Shown here in pieces: positions 1 to 8,912 of a stretch of 64,000 nt of DNA. The stretch is from Pirellulaceae bacterium. Its GTDB lineage: Bacteria; Planctomycetota; Planctomycetia; Pirellulales; Pirellulaceae. Position 1 is the first letter of the stretch, and each line of letters begins with the position of its first letter. A program made the translations under genes and the position numbers. Under the pieces are notes generated by a model. The model was not told the origin of the DNA and ran no database searches. It worked only from the letters and a program-made list of their open reading frames with translations. The stretch is from contig JAHBXS010000004.1 of the NCBI GenBank assembly GCA_019636375.1, forward strand, positions 558,001-622,000, written 5' to 3'.

Positions 1-162
1 AAGGCATCGAAGAAGAAAGCTGCCCCCGTGATGGGATTTTCTGAGGAATCGCAGGGCACAAAAATAATCAAGAAGCCCGCAGAGCCTCACTCCGTTTCAC
101 CAGCCAAATCACAGTGTAGTCGATCAACACGAACCGATCAATTCAAGGAGAAGAGACCTTGA
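1..162 (+). CDS. possible C-terminal end of a basic-tailed protein (partial)
   Basis: The frame is open from the window edge to a TGA at 160-162 and gives a Lys/Ala/Pro/Ser-rich tail (begins KASKKKAAPVMGFSEE). Lysine-rich low-complexity tails are common at protein C-termini, but only about 53 codons are visible and no domain can be named. An inverted repeat (GGCGAGCAAG at 170-179, CTTGCTCGCC at 242-251) followed by a T-run lies downstream and could end the transcript, although its loop of about 60 bases is long. It may equally be a chance open frame. Confidence 0.3.
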   Translation, partial: KASKKKAAPVMGFSEESQGTKIIKKPAEPHSVSPAKSQCSRSTRTDQFKEKRP

Positions 163-886
163 AACCACGGCGAGCAAGACAGCCCGTATCGCCGCCGGGT
201 AAGTGTGGTTAGCCCATGCACATACCGACGAACGAATTGGCCTTGCTCGCCTTTTTTGAACCAAGCTCAAGGGGACAACCAGTATCGCTGTCTGATCAAC
301 GAGTTCGGCGAACGAATCGGACCTTTTGAGCGTTTTTCGACTGACTCTTTACGAACATAACCAACGATTTCGAAACCCCAAACGACCATTGATTCTGAAG
401 GAGAGCCACCGGCCGAACACACTGACGAACGTCCAGGACGAAGACCAACCCATTGGACACCAGCACGACCAACAAATGACCCTGCAGCTTCCCACTTTAG
501 GACTCGAACGCGAGCATGCAACTTGTTCGACGAAGCCGCAGACAGGTCGCCCTAAAGAAGGTGCAGTCCACGGGAGAGAAGCTTGCTGCTCACTAGAAGC
601 CTCCAGGCAAGCTTTGGCCAAAGAACGGAACAAACACTCGAACCAGAATGATTTGAACCGTGCATGGATAACTGAGGGAACGCAGCCCGCACAAGCAGGC
701 GTACCAGAACGAAATGCGTTCACACCTCGAATAGTCGTTTAATCAAACATCCTGAACTGAGTCATTGTGAATAAAGCCGCCGAGCACTTCCTCAGCAATC
801 CCAAACAAGGAACTCAATCATGTAATCCAAAAACACTTCTCAAAAAAAGGGGCCCAACCCACTTGCCAAACCCAGGACTTCATAGT
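163..886. other. gap without a supportable gene
   Basis: Several overlapping open frames exist here on both strands, but they have odd Cys/Trp/Ser-rich composition, no ribosome-binding sites and no recognisable domain, so none is called. The segment lies on the far side of the AbiTii attC and could be eroded cassette DNA. The only clear structure is the 10-bp inverted repeat at 170-179 and 242-251. Confidence 0.5.
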
Positions 887-971
887 CGTCAACGATCACC
901 GGGCCGCCGGTGTGATCGTTCCATTCAAAACACGCGTTGTCGGCGGCTCCGCGTGCATCGTGTTGTTATGC
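887..971 (-). other. attC-like integron recombination site of the AbiTii cassette
   Basis: On the minus strand an R''-type box (GCATAAC, 965-971) contains the TAA stop of the AbiTii gene. About 85 bp further a box GTTGACG (887-893) follows. Between them lie two arms, CGATGCACGCGGAGCCGCCG and the imperfect complement ending CGGCGGCCCGGTGATCG, which fold together with unpaired bases as in attC sites. The core GGAGCCG...CGGCGGCCCGGT recurs at the site 18049-18138. Stop codon inside R'' and bulged imperfect palindrome are typical of integron cassettes. Confidence 0.75.
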
Positions 972-1967
972 ACCGAACGTTAAGGATATTGCTGCAGCGG
1001 CAACCCCTACACCAATGTCTCGTGCAACATTCAAGGTCCATTTCCCTGCGGCTTTGAGATACTCCAATGCTTTGGCCCCGTCGCCGTTCTCCGCGCACTG
1101 GCGAGCTGCTTCGACATTTCCGATTGCGATTTGATGTTCCGGTTCAGACGCGCGTTCTTTCATTGCCCCGACAAGTGATTCAAGGTCTGCTGCAAGTTTA
1201 TGGAGGTCGATATCGCCAGCATTCTGAATCCAGAGCTGATTGAACGTGTTGCCATGTGCGATTGCGTGTGGTCCAACCGCCCCAGCCTGTCCGGTTTCGT
1301 ATTTGTCACCCATATGAAGATCTCCGGATTGTTTCTCGAATATTGTGCAGTTGCTGTAGATGACGCGATCAACAAGGCGTGAAACCTCGGATACGGAGAC
1401 ATTGTTGATTGCATCGGGATCATTTTCTAATTCAGGGTATGTTTCGCGAAGCTCAATCAAGAAGTCCAACAAGCGCGTGCGGATTGCGTGTAGGACTCCG
1501 CGAACCGATGATTTTGTGAAGATCGCTTGAATTGACTGCATCTCCTGACCGGATACGCGAACACATGGTCCGGAACGAATCAATTGGACGATTTCAATGC
1601 CAAAATGGCGATGGAACGTTTGAGAATCGGTGTCAAGCATTGCCTCGATTTCGCCAATGTTTTCCAGAAAGCAATGTCGCTCAACGAAGTCTTTGACGTT
1701 CTGTGGGAAATCGGTAAGCGAGAGCGGAACATTTTTCGTCCGCGCACCAAATCGTCCCCAAAAGTCGGCCAAGAGCCTTGGATAGATTATGCGATACTCA
1801 GGCAGAGAATCGACGTCTGGGTATCGATTAAGCTCGGCGTCAACCCAGTTGCGGAATTTCCGGCTACGCATTCTTGCCGCCAACAGCTTTGATTTGAGCA
1901 AGACGGCGGAAAGCGTGTGATTGCTTTCGTCGGCGACTTCTTCGATCAACGTTGAAAACTTGGTCAT
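966..1967 (-). CDS. AbiTii-domain abortive-infection-type protein
   Basis: A 333-aa protein whose first ~110 residues match the AbiTii family: an N-terminal helix (TLIEEVADES), then LLKSKLLAARMRS and RNWVDAELNRYPD. The middle is helical. Around residue 225 there is a Gly-rich motif QAGAVGPHAIAHGNTFNQ, seen by recollection in related phage-defence proteins. The C-terminus ends in a short hydrophobic segment (IGVGVAAAAISLTFGA) that could insert into membranes. It is the only recognisable gene of an integron cassette: the ATG lies 11 nt behind the recombination box GTTATGC (1978-1984) and the stop lies in the attC. Abortive infection is the family's presumed role; no mechanism can be read from the sequence. 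Confidence 0.8.
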   Translation of the reverse strand: MTKFSTLIEEVADESNHTLSAVLLKSKLLAARMRSRKFRNWVDAELNRYPDVDSLPEYRIIYPRLLADFWGRFGARTKNVPLSLTDFPQNVKDFVERHCFLENIGEIEAMLDTDSQTFHRHFGIEIVQLIRSGPCVRVSGQEMQSIQAIFTKSSVRGVLHAIRTRLLDFLIELRETYPELENDPDAINNVSVSEVSRLVDRVIYSNCTIFEKQSGDLHMGDKYETGQAGAVGPHAIAHGNTFNQLWIQNAGDIDLHKLAADLESLVGAMKERASEPEHQIAIGNVEAARQCAENGDGAKALEYLKAAGKWTLNVARDIGVGVAAAAISLTFGA

Positions 1968-1977
1968 GTTAATAGGT

Positions 1978-2161
1978 GCATAACTATTAATGGACAGAGT
2001 CAGCCATTATCAGGGCTGCGAAAACTCTGCCTCTTCAATGTGAATTCATTCTAAGGGGATTGTCAACCGTGTGTCAATATTCAAAAAATCGACTTTTTCA
2101 TTAGAATGTTAGACAGAGTCTGAGGGGTGTTAGACAGGTGGACGATAGGCAGAGGGGTGAT
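1978..2161. other. putative attI / divergent promoter region of relic integron A
   Basis: The segment lies between the first cassette boundary (GTTATGC on the minus strand, 1978-1984) and the start of the decayed integrase gene. It holds a hairpin on the minus strand (GGCAGAG... paired with CTCTGTCC, 1992-2033) next to the boundary, and a 9-bp direct repeat GTTAGACAG at 2108-2116 and 2129-2137, spaced 21 bp (two helical turns). The latter could be a protein-binding repeat such as an integrase or repressor site. Position and divergent layout match attI; function is inferred. Confidence 0.5.
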
Positions 2162-2419
2162 ATGCAGATTCAGCAAGAATTAGCTGGGCCGGAATCGGAA
2201 TCGACTAATGAAAATCAAGCGGCCAAACCTTAATTGATCGATATCGTTCGCGGTAAATTGCGGATGCTGCACTACGCTAAGCGAACCGAAGAGGCGTACG
2301 TCGGCTGGATTCGGGATTTTATCTAATTTTCCCGGGACCAAGCTGGACACTGGGTTCACCCAGAAACCCTCGGCGACCACGACATCAAATCGTATTTGAC
2401 CCATTTGGCTGAACGGGGG
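2162..2419 (+). pseudogene. intI: decayed integron integrase (tyrosine recombinase), N-terminal fragment
   Basis: Starting at an ATG behind GAGGGG, a single frame reads through two TAA stops (2231-2233 and 2324-2326) and encodes the core-binding (SAM-like) domain of an integron integrase. Recognisable blocks are LRMLHYAKRTEEAYVGWIRD and HPETLGDHDIKSYLTHLAER. In intact IntI proteins this is followed by the ...STQNQAL...LLFLYR region and the catalytic R-H-R-Y domain, all missing here. Homology stops exactly where the REP-like repeat (GGGGACAGG) begins, so the rest was probably deleted. It faces away from the AbiTii cassette, as intI does from its array. XerC/D-like recombinases are an alternative family label. 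Confidence 0.72.
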
Positions 2420-2966
2420 AAACGGGGACAGGTAAATTTTTGCGTTAAGCTTATCGCTTCTTTGGTCAGCCGGGCTTGCGAAGTGTCGCATCGAGCCTGT
2501 CCACGTTTCTTCCTCAGGGTTTCCTGTGCTGCAACTATTCGCAAACCCACCTTTTGCGAATCATGACAATGCGGATTGGCTGGCGAGATGACTGCGATTC
2601 CGTGTAGAGGGATGTCGGAAATAAGAGGAGGGATGTCGGAAATAAAACGAGGGATGAGGCAAATAGGATCACCGATGACTTAACAAGGCAAACGAAAGGG
2701 GATTCCGTGATCTGGAATGAGGCTATGCGATAAAGCGATGATCGATCGGGGATACGGGGGCAGGTCCATTTTTTGCGTTGGGCTTATCGCTTCTTTGGTC
2801 AGCCGGGCTTGCGAAGTGTCGCATCGAGCCTGTCCCCGTTTCTTCTGTGGTTGGCGGGATGACTGCGATTCCGTGCGGACGGATTTCGGTAATAAGATGA
2901 GCGTTGAGGCAATTAGGATCACCGATGACTTAACAAGGCACACGAAAGGGGATTCCGTGATCTGGA
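2420..2966. repeat. duplicated REP-like repeat unit with GGGGACAGG/CCTGTCC ends
   Basis: Two long direct copies lie at about 2420-2713 and 2751-2966. Each starts with GGGG(A/G)CAGGT, shares a stretch around GCTTATCGCTTCTTTGGTCA and a first palindromic end GCATCGAGCCTGTCC, then a second shared block ending in GGGGATTCCGTGATCTGGAA. The GGGGACAGG and CCTGTCCCC ends are inverted, as in REP/BIME-type elements. Copy 1 carries an extra ~60 bp with a perfect 9-bp hairpin (ATTCGCAAA/TTTGCGAAT, 2537-2561) and a 20-bp tandem (GAGGGATGTCGGAAATAA, about 2606-2646). A degraded third start (ACGGGGAAAGGTCCAG) is near 3092. No transposase is encoded locally. Confidence 0.7.
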
Positions 2967-4215
2967 AAGAGCCTTTGCAGTGGACGGATGATTGATCCGT
3001 CCAATTCGATGCCGGGTCCGTGTGTTTAGTTGTGGAGAATAGGGCGACGGATGTGGCTTATTTTGAGGACGTGAATCGGGAAAGGGAAAGAAACGGGGAA
3101 AGGTCCAGTTTCTGGGGAATACAACTTTTTGTCGGAAGCATTTGGAATCTGTTCTGCGGTGAAGGCGATCTCGATGATCATGGCACGGGAAATTTGTGCC
3201 CCCCATCTTTTACCCATCATCTTTTACCCATCTTTTGAGGGACTGGTTGATTCTGCGGGAAACCGGCGACTCTTTGATCGAAGGGGGGTAATATAGCTCG
3301 CAAATAGTGAAGTTCGGGTTCAATGGGCAGGAATGTTTGCGGTGGGTTTGGATTTAAGCTTTCTGGCCGCTGAACTGGACTAAAAATCCGAAGGCTTCAT
3401 TTTGTGTTGATGTGATGCTGGCCTTGTATCATAAGTTCGGGCCGATGCCGGGTGGCTTTATCGGCGTATTGATCCGAGTGTCTCGTCACTCGGCGAACAT
3501 ACATCGTGTGGCGAATACACTTCTGCTACTGATACTTCAATAGCAAGCCCGCAGTTGGCTCGGTGTGGCTCCTTGCTTGAGGCAGATAGAACACCCCCTC
3601 GTTCGTTGCCGAAGTGAAACGCCGTATGGGTCAGTGGTTCTGTTCAGTTGACTCATACGTCCTTTGATAACGCGGTCTTGTTCATTCCCGGTAAAAGTTC
3701 ACGGAATATGTTCGTTTTGCTTGGAATCGGTTGAAAGTTCGATTTCAGGCTTTAGCTTGTCGCTCGAAACCGATACAAATTTTCCGGCGCGCGGTACGCT
3801 AAAGCGTGGACTCCAACGATCTCGTGAACGTTTACCATTTCCGCTTGCGGCAAAAGTATCTTGGGCTGGGCGAGTAGAAAAACGGGTTATCGTAGAGCCT
3901 CTAAAAATGCCAGCGCGCGTGACCGGGCTCTTGACTCGTCGGCCCGTCGTGACGTTTGTGGGAGCGAGTTGGCATAAGGAGTTCAATCGGCTGACGATTC
4001 CTTTTTTTTCAGACGTACCCTCCCTTTCTACCAGCCCAGGCAGTCGGTGGACCATGAAAAGACCCCGAAATTGCTACAGTTAGACAAATCGGCAGCCAAC
4101 CGCTGATTTCGGCGTCGATTGATGGCCAATGCGTCTGACACGGACCTCAACAGCGGTTAAAATCAAGACGGCAAATATTCCGACTTCAGCATCTGTACCT
4201 GACTGTTATCGAAAC
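2967..4215. other. long gap without a supportable gene
   Basis: No frame here has convincing protein character. Visible structures are a three-copy tandem of CCCATC(TTTTA) units at 3201-3236, a hairpin (CGTATGGGTCA/TTGACTCATACG) near 3624-3660 and a dispersed repeat at 3812-3851. The upstream part continues the repeat-rich decayed region; the last ~300 bp must hold the promoter of the following operon, but no clear sigma-70 boxes stand out. Confidence 0.5.
3812..3851 (+). repeat. dispersed repeat, copy 1
   Basis: The block TCCAACGATCTCGTGAAC followed by GTTTACCATTTCCGCTTGCG recurs with few changes at 11492-11534, next to the group II intron. It lies in non-coding sequence in both places. The function is unknown; it may be a small mobile or REP-type element. 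Confidence 0.55.
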
Positions 4216-7203
4216 ATGGATCCCAATCGCGCTCGAATTTTAGCGGACCTTGAAGGGGCGATTGATGGGAACATTTATTGCGACGATCTGACCATTCAGA
4301 TGTACGCAACGGACGCCAGTATCCACGAGTTGCGTCCGCTTGCAGTGATCAGTCCTGCGTCCACACGCGATGTGGTCAAGATTGTCAACTACGCTCGCGA
4401 AAATCAGATTTCCATCCATCCGCGAGGCAGTGGTTCCAATCCCATTGGAGGTTGTTTGGGGACTGGGATTGTTCTCGATTTCTCAGAAAACATGCGGCGA
4501 CTGGTTTCCGTGGACCGAGAGGCGGTTACGGTTCAGGCTGGTGCGGTCTTGGCCAATGTCAATCGGGAGCTTCGCAGCCATCAAAGGGTTATCGGACCTG
4601 ACCCAGCCACACGACATATCACGACGATCGGTGGTATGTTGGCGATGAATTTGACCGGGAGCCACTGGGTCAAATACGGTTCGCCTCGTGAAAAGGTGCT
4701 TAGTCTCCAAGTCGTCCTCGCATCTGGAGATGTGGTCAACCTCGACTCGTCCGCAAATATGGCGAAGGCGAACGAAGGTGATTCGCTGGTGACCGAATTG
4801 AAAACCCGAACAGAACAAATTCTGTCTTGGCAAGAAAAGGAGCTTCAGGCTTGTCGTCCTGCGTCGGTCGTTTCTGAGGCGGGATACCATCTGTGGAGTC
4901 TACGTCAACCGGACGGGATTGATTTGACTCGTCTGATGGTCGGCTCTGAGGGAACGCTGGGGATCATCACCAAAGCGACATTTGCCACCGACCCAATCCC
5001 GAAGCATCGAGGGGTTTGCTTGTTGTTTTTTGAGCGGCTTGATACGGCGGCTCGGGCCGCACTGGAAATCTCGTCGCTGGGGATCGTGGCCTGCGACCTA
5101 CTTGATCGACGAGTTTTGGCCTTGGCACGCAAGACTGACGAACGTTACGCGCGGATACTTCCAAATGACGCTGAGGCAATGCTTCTGGTCGAGTTTCAAG
5201 CAGATGAAAATGCGATCGTGCGAGATCGTTTGGAGTTCTTGGTACAACGAATCGTCAGAAAGAAAAAATTGGCGTTCGACTTTCGCACGACGACACAAAC
5301 TGCCGAGCGAAATTTGTTCTGGCGTCTAACGCGGCGGGTGACGCCGATTTTGTATCGACTAAAGGGAAATCGCCGAGCGGTTCCCTTCATTGAGTCGATC
5401 GCAGTTCCGCCACCAAAATTGCCTGAGTTCTTGAATGTTTTGCATCAAGTGCTCAACCGCTTCGAAATCACGGCGTCTGTTTTTTCGCATACGCCGCAAG
5501 GGGTTTTGCAAGTTCATCCGTTTATCGATCTGACCTCCGACTCCCAAGTCGCTCAATTGGAATCGCTGACCAAGGAGTTGCTCAATCGTGTGGTGGAAAT
5601 GGGAGGAACGCTCAGTGGAATGTTTGGTGATGGATTGAGCCGGACCTGGACGTTGAGGAAACAATTTGGAACGGCATACAGCGCGCTCGCTGAAATCAAG
5701 AACATTTTTGACCCAACTCATTTATTGAACCCAGGCAAAGTGGTCGATCAACCACAGCACAGTTTGACCGGCCAATTGCGGAAATTGACGTTAGCCGAGA
5801 CGTTTCGGCCCGCTCCGTCGGATGGTGACGTATCGACAGCGACTGCCTCGCGCAAGAACGCTCTTCCGATTTTCGAGCCGCAACTAAGCTGGACCGCTGA
5901 CGAGGTGAATGGAGCGGCTCGAACTTGCAATGGATGCGGACGTTGCCGTACGAGTAATCTCGATCAAAGAATGTGCCCGATATTTAGGGTTGCTCCAACA
6001 GAAAGTGCCTCTCCGCGAGCCAAGGCGAACCTGATGCGAGCGGTCATGACCGGGGACTTATCCGCAGAGACGTTGGGTTCGGATGAATTTCGGGCGGTTG
6101 CCGATTTATGTGTGAATTGTCATCAATGTCGTTTGGAATGCCCAGCGAGCGTTGACATCCCGAAACTTATGGTTGAAGCCAAGGCCCAACACGTTGAAAA
6201 CAACGGACTTGGGCTGAGCGATTGGTTTCTTTCGCGGCTGGATTTGCTGTATTGGTTTGCGGGACGGTTTCCGCGTTTGACGAACAAATTGATTCAAAGT
6301 CGTCGCGCGCGGTGGTTGTTGGATCGGTTCATGGGGATTGCTCAAGGTCGAAAGTTGCCTCGTTTTTCGCAAACGAGTTTTCTCAGTTGGGCGCAGCGAC
6401 AGAAGCTTAATCGCGTCCCCCGCGTTCACGGTCGTAAGGTGGTTTTTTTTGTTGACGCCTTTGTGAATTGGAATGATTTGGAACTCGGCCAGGCCGCCGT
6501 CAAAATTCTGCAACACAACAATGTCGATGTCGTCGTGCCGTTAAACCAGGCTGTGTCGGGTATGTCTTTAATCTCGGATGGCGTGTTGGGGCGAGCCCGA
6601 AAATTAGCGGCTCGGAATATTGAAATCCTGGCCGATTACGTACGTCAGGGCTTTCAAGTCGTGACCACCGAGCCGTCGGCAGCTCTGGCGTTGAAACATG
6701 AGTACTTGAACTTGATCAACGACCAAGACGCTCAGCTTGTGGCCGCCAATACTCTTGACGTGTGCGAGTACTTGTGGAAGCTACACTTGACCGGAGACTT
6801 GCAGCTTGATTTTAAACCGCAAAATTTGGTGGCCGGATACCATCAACCTTGCCATCAAAAAGCACTGCAAATCGGACGGCCCGGCGTGGAATTGATGAAG
6901 CTTATTCCGGGTGTCCAAGTCGAGTGTTTGGAACTCGGCTGTTCGGGGGTCGCCGGTGTTTGGGGGCTGAAACGCAAGAATTATCTGCGCAGTTTGCGGG
7001 TCGGTTTTCCGCTGATCAACGCCCTGCGGGCCCCTGAAATCATCATCGGGACAACCGAGTGTACAACGTGTAAAATACAGATGGAGCACGGAACCAATAA
7101 AATTACCGTGCATCCGATCAAAGTGATGGCCTTGGCGTACGGCCTGATGCCGCAATTGATCGGGTTGTTTTCGAGAAAAAGCGAGGATTTAATCCTGTCA
7201 TGA
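4216..7203 (+). CDS. fused FAD-linked oxidase / Fe-S oxidoreductase (GlcD-GlcF type)
   Basis: About 995 aa. The N-terminal half is a GlcD/D-lactate-dehydrogenase-like FAD_binding_4 domain (HPRGSGSNPIGG, then LMVGSEGTLGIITKATFA) and FAD-oxidase C-terminal domain (GDGLSRTW, DPTHLLNPGKV). The C-terminal half carries two ferredoxin-type clusters, CNGCGRC...CP (from about residue 571) and CVNCHQCRLECP (about 632), and a cysteine-rich heterodisulfide-reductase-like domain (CHQK, LGCSG, TECTTCKIQMEH). Such fusions oxidise 2-hydroxyacids and pass electrons to a membrane carrier; the substrate cannot be read here. I chose ATG 4216 (MDPNRARILADLEG) because it matches where relatives begin; an in-frame ATG at 4129 also exists and neither has a clear ribosome-binding site. 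The stop overlaps the moaD start (ATGA). Confidence 0.85.
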   Translation: MDPNRARILADLEGAIDGNIYCDDLTIQMYATDASIHELRPLAVISPASTRDVVKIVNYARENQISIHPRGSGSNPIGGCLGTGIVLDFSENMRRLVSVDREAVTVQAGAVLANVNRELRSHQRVIGPDPATRHITTIGGMLAMNLTGSHWVKYGSPREKVLSLQVVLASGDVVNLDSSANMAKANEGDSLVTELKTRTEQILSWQEKELQACRPASVVSEAGYHLWSLRQPDGIDLTRLMVGSEGTLGIITKATFATDPIPKHRGVCLLFFERLDTAARAALEISSLGIVACDLLDRRVLALARKTDERYARILPNDAEAMLLVEFQADENAIVRDRLEFLVQRIVRKKKLAFDFRTTTQTAERNLFWRLTRRVTPILYRLKGNRRAVPFIESIAVPPPKLPEFLNVLHQVLNRFEITASVFSHTPQGVLQVHPFIDLTSDSQVAQLESLTKELLNRVVEMGGTLSGMFGDGLSRTWTLRKQFGTAYSALAEIKNIFDPTHLLNPGKVVDQPQHSLTGQLRKLTLAETFRPAPSDGDVSTATASRKNALPIFEPQLSWTADEVNGAARTCNGCGRCRTSNLDQRMCPIFRVAPTESASPRAKANLMRAVMTGDLSAETLGSDEFRAVADLCVNCHQCRLECPASVDIPKLMVEAKAQHVENNGLGLSDWFLSRLDLLYWFAGRFPRLTNKLIQSRRARWLLDRFMGIAQGRKLPRFSQTSFLSWAQRQKLNRVPRVHGRKVVFFVDAFVNWNDLELGQAAVKILQHNNVDVVVPLNQAVSGMSLISDGVLGRARKLAARNIEILADYVRQGFQVVTTEPSAALALKHEYLNLINDQDAQLVAANTLDVCEYLWKLHLTGDLQLDFKPQNLVAGYHQPCHQKALQIGRPGVELMKLIPGVQVECLELGCSGVAGVWGLKRKNYLRSLRVGFPLINALRAPEIIIGTTECTTCKIQMEHGTNKITVHPIKVMALAYGLMPQLIGLFSRKSEDLILS

Positions 7204-7445
7204 TGGTGAGAGTTTTGTTGTTCGCACAAGCGGCAGAGGCAATCGGCCAGCCGTCGTTAGAAATGGAACTTGGTTCCGAGGCGACGGTTGCCGATTTTCG
7301 TCGCGTACTCGGGGAACGTTTTCCTCAATTGGAGTCCGCGTTGCCCAATTATTTTGTTGCTGTGAATCACGATTACGCGACCGATGATCGACCGCTGCAC
7401 GTCGGCGACGAAATCGGCGTCATTCCTCCGGTCGGAGGTGGATAG
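7200..7445 (+). CDS. moaD: molybdopterin synthase small subunit MoaD
   Basis: An 81-aa ThiS/MoaD-fold ubiquitin-like protein. It begins with the RVLLFAQAAEAIG strand-helix and ends in the required Gly-Gly tail (IPPVGGG), which is thiocarboxylated and donates sulfur to precursor Z in molybdopterin synthesis. Its ATG overlaps the TGA of the preceding oxidoreductase by one base pattern (ATGA), so the two are translationally coupled; moaE follows four bases after its stop. Length and tail are normal for the family. Confidence 0.9.
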   Translation: MMVRVLLFAQAAEAIGQPSLEMELGSEATVADFRRVLGERFPQLESALPNYFVAVNHDYATDDRPLHVGDEIGVIPPVGGG

Positions 7446-7449
7446 CCTT

Positions 7450-7893
7450 ATGCCGCGTTTGACCTACGAGTCATTAGATGAAGGCCGATTGTTGGGCTCC
7501 GTGAGGAATCCTGACTGCGGAGCGGTCATCGTTTTTTCCGGCACGGCACGACGGTTCACGGGAGACCATGAAACAACCTCGCTCTTTTTCGAAGTCTACG
7601 AGGAAATGGCTCTGCGGGAACTGGAGCGTCTAGAGAAAGAAGCACGCGATAGGTTTCGGTTGCGGGCCTGTGCGATCGAGCATCGGCTCGGAGAGGTTCC
7701 CTGTGGAGAGACGACCGTCGTCGTGGCCCTCGCCAGTCCTCATCGCGAGGCCGCTTTTGAGGCTGTCGCCTGGTTGATGAACGAGCTCAAGCAGCGTGTG
7801 CCGATTTGGAAAAAAGACATCGCTCCAAATGGAGAGACGACTTGGGTCCCCAATCAAGTCGCATCAGAAAAGGTAGTAAGTCATGCTGGTTGA
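7450..7893 (+). CDS. moaE: molybdopterin synthase large subunit MoaE
   Basis: 147 aa. Family landmarks are GAVIVFSGTARRFT near the N-terminus, LFFEVYEEMALRELER, the IEHRLGEVPCGETTVVVALA strand, and the catalytic lysine region VPIWKKD. It forms the MoaD2-MoaE2 synthase that inserts dithiolene sulfurs. ATG 7450 follows the moaD stop by four bases and fits the family N-terminus. An upstream in-frame start at 7384 would lie inside moaD and is not used. The end overlaps moaA by 11 bases. Confidence 0.9.
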   Translation: MPRLTYESLDEGRLLGSVRNPDCGAVIVFSGTARRFTGDHETTSLFFEVYEEMALRELERLEKEARDRFRLRACAIEHRLGEVPCGETTVVVALASPHREAAFEAVAWLMNELKQRVPIWKKDIAPNGETTWVPNQVASEKVVSHAG

Positions 7894-8869
7894 TGGATTT
7901 GGTCGAGTGCATCGGAGCTTGCGAATCAGCGTGACCGATCGCTGCAATATTCGTTGCTTCTACTGCATGCCGAATGAAAACGTCAACTTTTTGCCGAAGT
8001 CCGAGATTCTGACGTTCGAAGAAATCAGCCGCATTGTCGATATCGCACTTCAGTTGGGAATCGAGAAAATCCGTTTGACCGGTGGAGAGCCATTGGTGCG
8101 GCAGGGTTTGCCGGACCTTGTGCGAATGCTGAGCTGCAGGACGGGCTTGAAAGACCTCGCGCTGACGACCAACGGGTTTTTGTTGCCGGGATTGAGTCAG
8201 GAATTATACGACGCCGGGTTGCGTCGATTAAATGTGAGCCTCGATACGTTGAGGGAAGAAACGTTCCAGAGGATCGCACGGCGAAATGGTTTGTCGCTGA
8301 CCCTCCAGGGTATCGCGACCGCACGTCAGGTCGGCTTTCAAAATATCCGCATCAACGCCGTCGCGATTAAGGATGTCAACGAGGAAGATGTGATCCCGTT
8401 GGCCCACTTTTGCCGCGAGCACGATTTACATTTACGCTTTATTGAATTCATGCCCCTCGACGCTGAAAATCAATGGGAACAAGAGCTCGTCCTATCAGGC
8501 GCCTCGCTTCGGCAACGACTTGAGCAAGAGTTCGGCTCGCTACGGCCAGTTGCAGACACCGACCCGAGTCAACCTGCGCGAGATTACTGGTATGCTGATA
8601 AGAGGCAAAAGGTGGGCTTTATTGATTCAGTAACTGAACCGTTTTGCGGGGCTTGTGATCGACTGCGATTGACTGCCGAGGGTGCGCTTAAAAATTGTTT
8701 GTTCGGGCATGACGACTGGAGTATTCGCCAGCTTTTGCGAAACGGAAGCAGTGATGTGGAGATCGCCGAACTGTTTCGTCAGTGCGTCGCGAGTAAGAAA
8801 CCAGGACATGGGATCGACGAGCCCAGTTTTCTGCGTCCGAAACGAGCGATGTATCAAATCGGTGGTTAG
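7883..8869 (+). CDS. moaA: GTP 3',8-cyclase MoaA
   Basis: A 328-aa radical-SAM enzyme that starts molybdenum-cofactor synthesis by converting GTP to 3',8-cyclo-GTP. The SAM cluster motif CNIRCFYC uses C21, C25 and C28; LTGGEPLVR is the GGEP motif; the second C-terminal [4Fe-4S] motif is FCGACDRLRLT with a third Cys in LKNCLFG. The chain ends in the conserved Gly-Gly (YQIGG). It overlaps moaE, so moaD-moaE-moaA is one transcript with the upstream oxidoreductase. moaC, mog and moeA are not in the window. Confidence 0.93.
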   Translation: MLVDGFGRVHRSLRISVTDRCNIRCFYCMPNENVNFLPKSEILTFEEISRIVDIALQLGIEKIRLTGGEPLVRQGLPDLVRMLSCRTGLKDLALTTNGFLLPGLSQELYDAGLRRLNVSLDTLREETFQRIARRNGLSLTLQGIATARQVGFQNIRINAVAIKDVNEEDVIPLAHFCREHDLHLRFIEFMPLDAENQWEQELVLSGASLRQRLEQEFGSLRPVADTDPSQPARDYWYADKRQKVGFIDSVTEPFCGACDRLRLTAEGALKNCLFGHDDWSIRQLLRNGSSDVEIAELFRQCVASKKPGHGIDEPSFLRPKRAMYQIGG

Positions 8870-8912
8870 GTTGCAAAATTTTCTTAGTTTTCACGTTTGT
8901 TTTTGGAGTTAG

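Noticed and set aside
349..723. 124-codon minus-strand open frame in the gap before the AbiTii cassette
   Set aside because: Cys/Trp/Ser-rich composition, overlapping frames on the other strand of similar length and no ribosome-binding site or domain; not a believable protein.
3664..4083. 139-codon plus-strand open frame
   Set aside because: Includes the dispersed repeat, has an opposing frame of almost the same extent and no family likeness.
3240..4215. Possible molybdenum-cofactor riboswitch in the leader of the operon with moaD-moaE-moaA
   Set aside because: I could not identify the conserved helices or the typical core; the moa genes are also preceded by another coding sequence, not by a leader.
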